Source: Bacteroidota bacterium (GTDB lineage: Bacteria; Bacteroidota; Bacteroidia; Chitinophagales; LD1). From it: 5,969 nucleotides of DNA. Below are positions 4,392 to 5,969 of the stretch, in pieces (position 1 is the stretch's first letter; the number at the start of each line of letters is the position of its first letter). The DNA is taken from the NCBI GenBank assembly GCA_018267435.1, contig JAFDYM010000452.1, positions 1-5,969 of the forward strand. Reading direction: 5' to 3'. Both the position numbers and the translations under genes were made by a program. The notes under the pieces were generated by a model that ran no database searches, had not been told where the DNA came from, and saw only the letters and a list, made by a program, of their open reading frames with translations.

Positions 4392-5969
4392 CTATATCAC
4401 CCTCAGCCTCTCCTCTTCTAAATCTATTTGATATAGCTGCTGGCGGATGGCTTCCTCATTTATTTTAGGGTCTTTGTTCAGTTCGGCCAGGTATTGTCGC
4501 TGGCTTTCCAGCATCTCTACAAACAAAGGTTTAGTCTTTTCATTTATCCAGCTCTCGTCGGTTACTTTGGCCCTCTCCTCCCACTGCTTCATAAATAGCT
4601 CAAGCCCTTGGTGCCCCTTCAAGTCGCCCTCATATTTATCCTTCAAAAACTGGTGTACGTGCTTCTGTAAGGCCTGCTTAATTCTTATTCTGCTAGCATG
4701 TTCCGACTCTTCTTCAAACAAGCCGTCGAACAACTTGCTGCGCTCGATAAAGTATGGCAGCGTAAGGCCCTGTACCACTAGTGTAAGCAATATAACCACA
4801 AAGGTGATGAACAGTATAAGGTTGCGCTGTGGAAAGGGCGTACCATCGGCAAGGGTAACAGGTATGGCCAGTGCCGCCGCCAGCGACACCACTCCACGCA
4901 TACCCGTCCAGCCCAACAATAGCGGCAGTAGCAACAAGCGCTTTGGCGTAAGGTTGCGCGGCATATTTGAACGCTTAAACAAGCGCGTAGCCACCAATGC
5001 CATATAAGAACTTATTATACGCACCGCTACCAAAACCAACGTAACCAATACTCCATAACCTATAGCTGTGCGCAACGGTGTACCCTCGGCCCTTATGCCT
5101 TCTACTATTTCGGGTAGGTCTAAACCTATAATGAGGAACACGAGGCCATTGAGGATAAACACAAAGGTTTCCCATACGTTGTACGACATAATACGGCTGG
5201 CACTGTTCAAAAACAACAAACGCTTAGCCGACATATACAAGCCACCCGTAACCACCGCCAACACGCCCGAACAGTGCACCTGCTCGGCTACCCAATACAT
5301 AAGGTACGGCTCGATAAGCGTAAGGGCAATATCGGAAAAAGGATCGGTAGGTAAGCGCTTGTGCAACCATATAAATATTATAGCCAATGCCAAGCCTATA
5401 CCTGCACCCGCAATTACCATCCAGGCAAAAGTGCCAAGGGCTTGCTGCCACACAAACTGCCCAGTGCCTATGGCAATAAGCGCAAAGCGGAATATGATCA
5501 ACGACGAAGCATCGTTCAGCAAGCTTTCACCTTCCAATATAGCCACTGTACTCTTCGGTATCTTTACAAACTTGGTAATGGCACCTGTACTTACAGCATC
5601 GGGCGGCGATACTATGCCGCCTAACAAAAAGCCCAAGGCAATACTAAAACCCGGCAAATAGCTATTGGCAATAATGGCCACCGCTGTAGCTGTAAAAAAT
5701 ACTACCAGAAAGGCAAAGCTGCCTATCATGCGCCAAAACTTACGCATATCTTTAAACGATGCATTCCATGCAGCCTCAAACAACAAAGGGGGCAAAAACA
5801 CAAAGAAGATAAGGTCGGGGTTGAGCCTTAGCTTAGGCATGCCGGGTATAAAGCTTACAAACAAACCTGCCAGCACCAACACTATGGGGTAGGCCACCTT
5901 AATGCGATTGGCCCACATATTCAGCAGCACTATGGCGGCTATCATAGCAAGTAGAAATGGAAGAATAGT
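4392..5969 (-). CDS. Na+/H+ antiporter, CPA1 family (5' end probably outside window)
   Basis: This is an inner-membrane cation/proton exchanger for pH and sodium homeostasis. Residue numbers count from the ATG at 5945, but the frame stays open to the edge (codons reading TILPFLLA before that Met). Those residues look like the normal first membrane helix, so the true start is probably just beyond the window. About twelve hydrophobic segments span residues 1-400. Diagnostic CPA1 elements are YPIVLVLAGL (19-28), the ion-site regions SPPDAV (113-118) and EGESLLNDA (138-146) with the conserved Asn144-Asp145 pair, and GWTGMRGVVSLAAALAIP (345-362). A charged, helical cytoplasmic tail of about 115 residues follows (403-517, beginning KLFDGLFEEESE), as in NhaP/NHE-type bacterial members where it may be regulatory. 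Total length of about 525 or more fits the family. Whether Na+, K+ or Li+ is preferred cannot be read from sequence. Confidence 0.93.
   Translation of the reverse strand, partial: TILPFLLAMIAAIVLLNMWANRIKVAYPIVLVLAGLFVSFIPGMPKLRLNPDLIFFVFLPPLLFEAAWNASFKDMRKFWRMIGSFAFLVVFFTATAVAIIANSYLPGFSIALGFLLGGIVSPPDAVSTGAITKFVKIPKSTVAILEGESLLNDASSLIIFRFALIAIGTGQFVWQQALGTFAWMVIAGAGIGLALAIIFIWLHKRLPTDPFSDIALTLIEPYLMYWVAEQVHCSGVLAVVTGGLYMSAKRLLFLNSASRIMSYNVWETFVFILNGLVFLIIGLDLPEIVEGIRAEGTPLRTAIGYGVLVTLVLVAVRIISSYMALVATRLFKRSNMPRNLTPKRLLLLPLLLGWTGMRGVVSLAAALAIPVTLADGTPFPQRNLILFITFVVILLTLVVQGLTLPYFIERSKLFDGLFEEESEHASRIRIKQALQKHVHQFLKDKYEGDLKGHQGLELFMKQWEERAKVTDESWINEKTKPLFVEMLESQRQYLAELNKDPKINEEAIRQQLYQIDLEEERLRVI

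Noticed and set aside
4447..5007. Long plus-strand ORF of 186 codons opposite the antiporter
   Set aside because: It is an antisense shadow. The minus-strand frame carries clear CPA1 motifs and this frame shows no recognisable family. The same holds for the plus-strand ORF at 5068-5661.

Overview
The window looks like a chromosomal segment from a member of the Bacteroidota, possibly a Chitinophagia-type lineage. The evidence is the protein families (a Bacteroidota-type surface lipoprotein, two small lipoproteins with short signal peptides), A-rich start regions without clear Shine-Dalgarno sequences, heavy use of ATA, CTA and GTA codons, and intergenic regions packed with dispersed repeats. 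I cannot name the genus from the sequence.

Layout. Positions 3-494 (+) hold the 3' part of a probable secreted lipoprotein. The 495-744 gap carries a 94-bp palindromic dispersed repeat, a terminator-like hairpin with its T-tract on the minus strand, and a small perfect palindrome before the next gene. Positions 745-1179 (+) encode a GNAT acetyltransferase of the ElaA/YjcF type. The gap 1180-1736 has no convincing gene and is a composite of several repeat families. Positions 1737-3128 (+) encode a complete dihydrolipoyl dehydrogenase (lpdA). It is followed 13 nt later by a small lipocalin-like lipoprotein (3142-3567), probably on the same transcript. A second lipoprotein of unknown function lies on the minus strand (3548-4096) and overlaps its neighbour tail to tail by 20 nt. 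The gap 4097-4391 carries a 14-nt tandem repeat and an inverted, diverged copy of the repeat found at 1413-1547. Positions 4392-5969 (-) encode a CPA1 Na+/H+ antiporter whose reading frame is still open at the window edge.

Functionally the genes are a mixed housekeeping and envelope set: central carbon metabolism (E3 of 2-oxoacid dehydrogenases), ion homeostasis, acyl transfer and three surface lipoproteins. Nothing links them into one pathway, and I see no defence, CRISPR, phage or toxin system. The most notable feature is repeat architecture. An exact 30-bp inverted pair (1413-1442 and 4353-4382) lies inside a diverged ~135/151-bp repeat pair. It brackets about 2.7 kb carrying lpdA and both small lipoproteins. 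A REPIN-like double hairpin at 1311-1440 shares sequence with this element.
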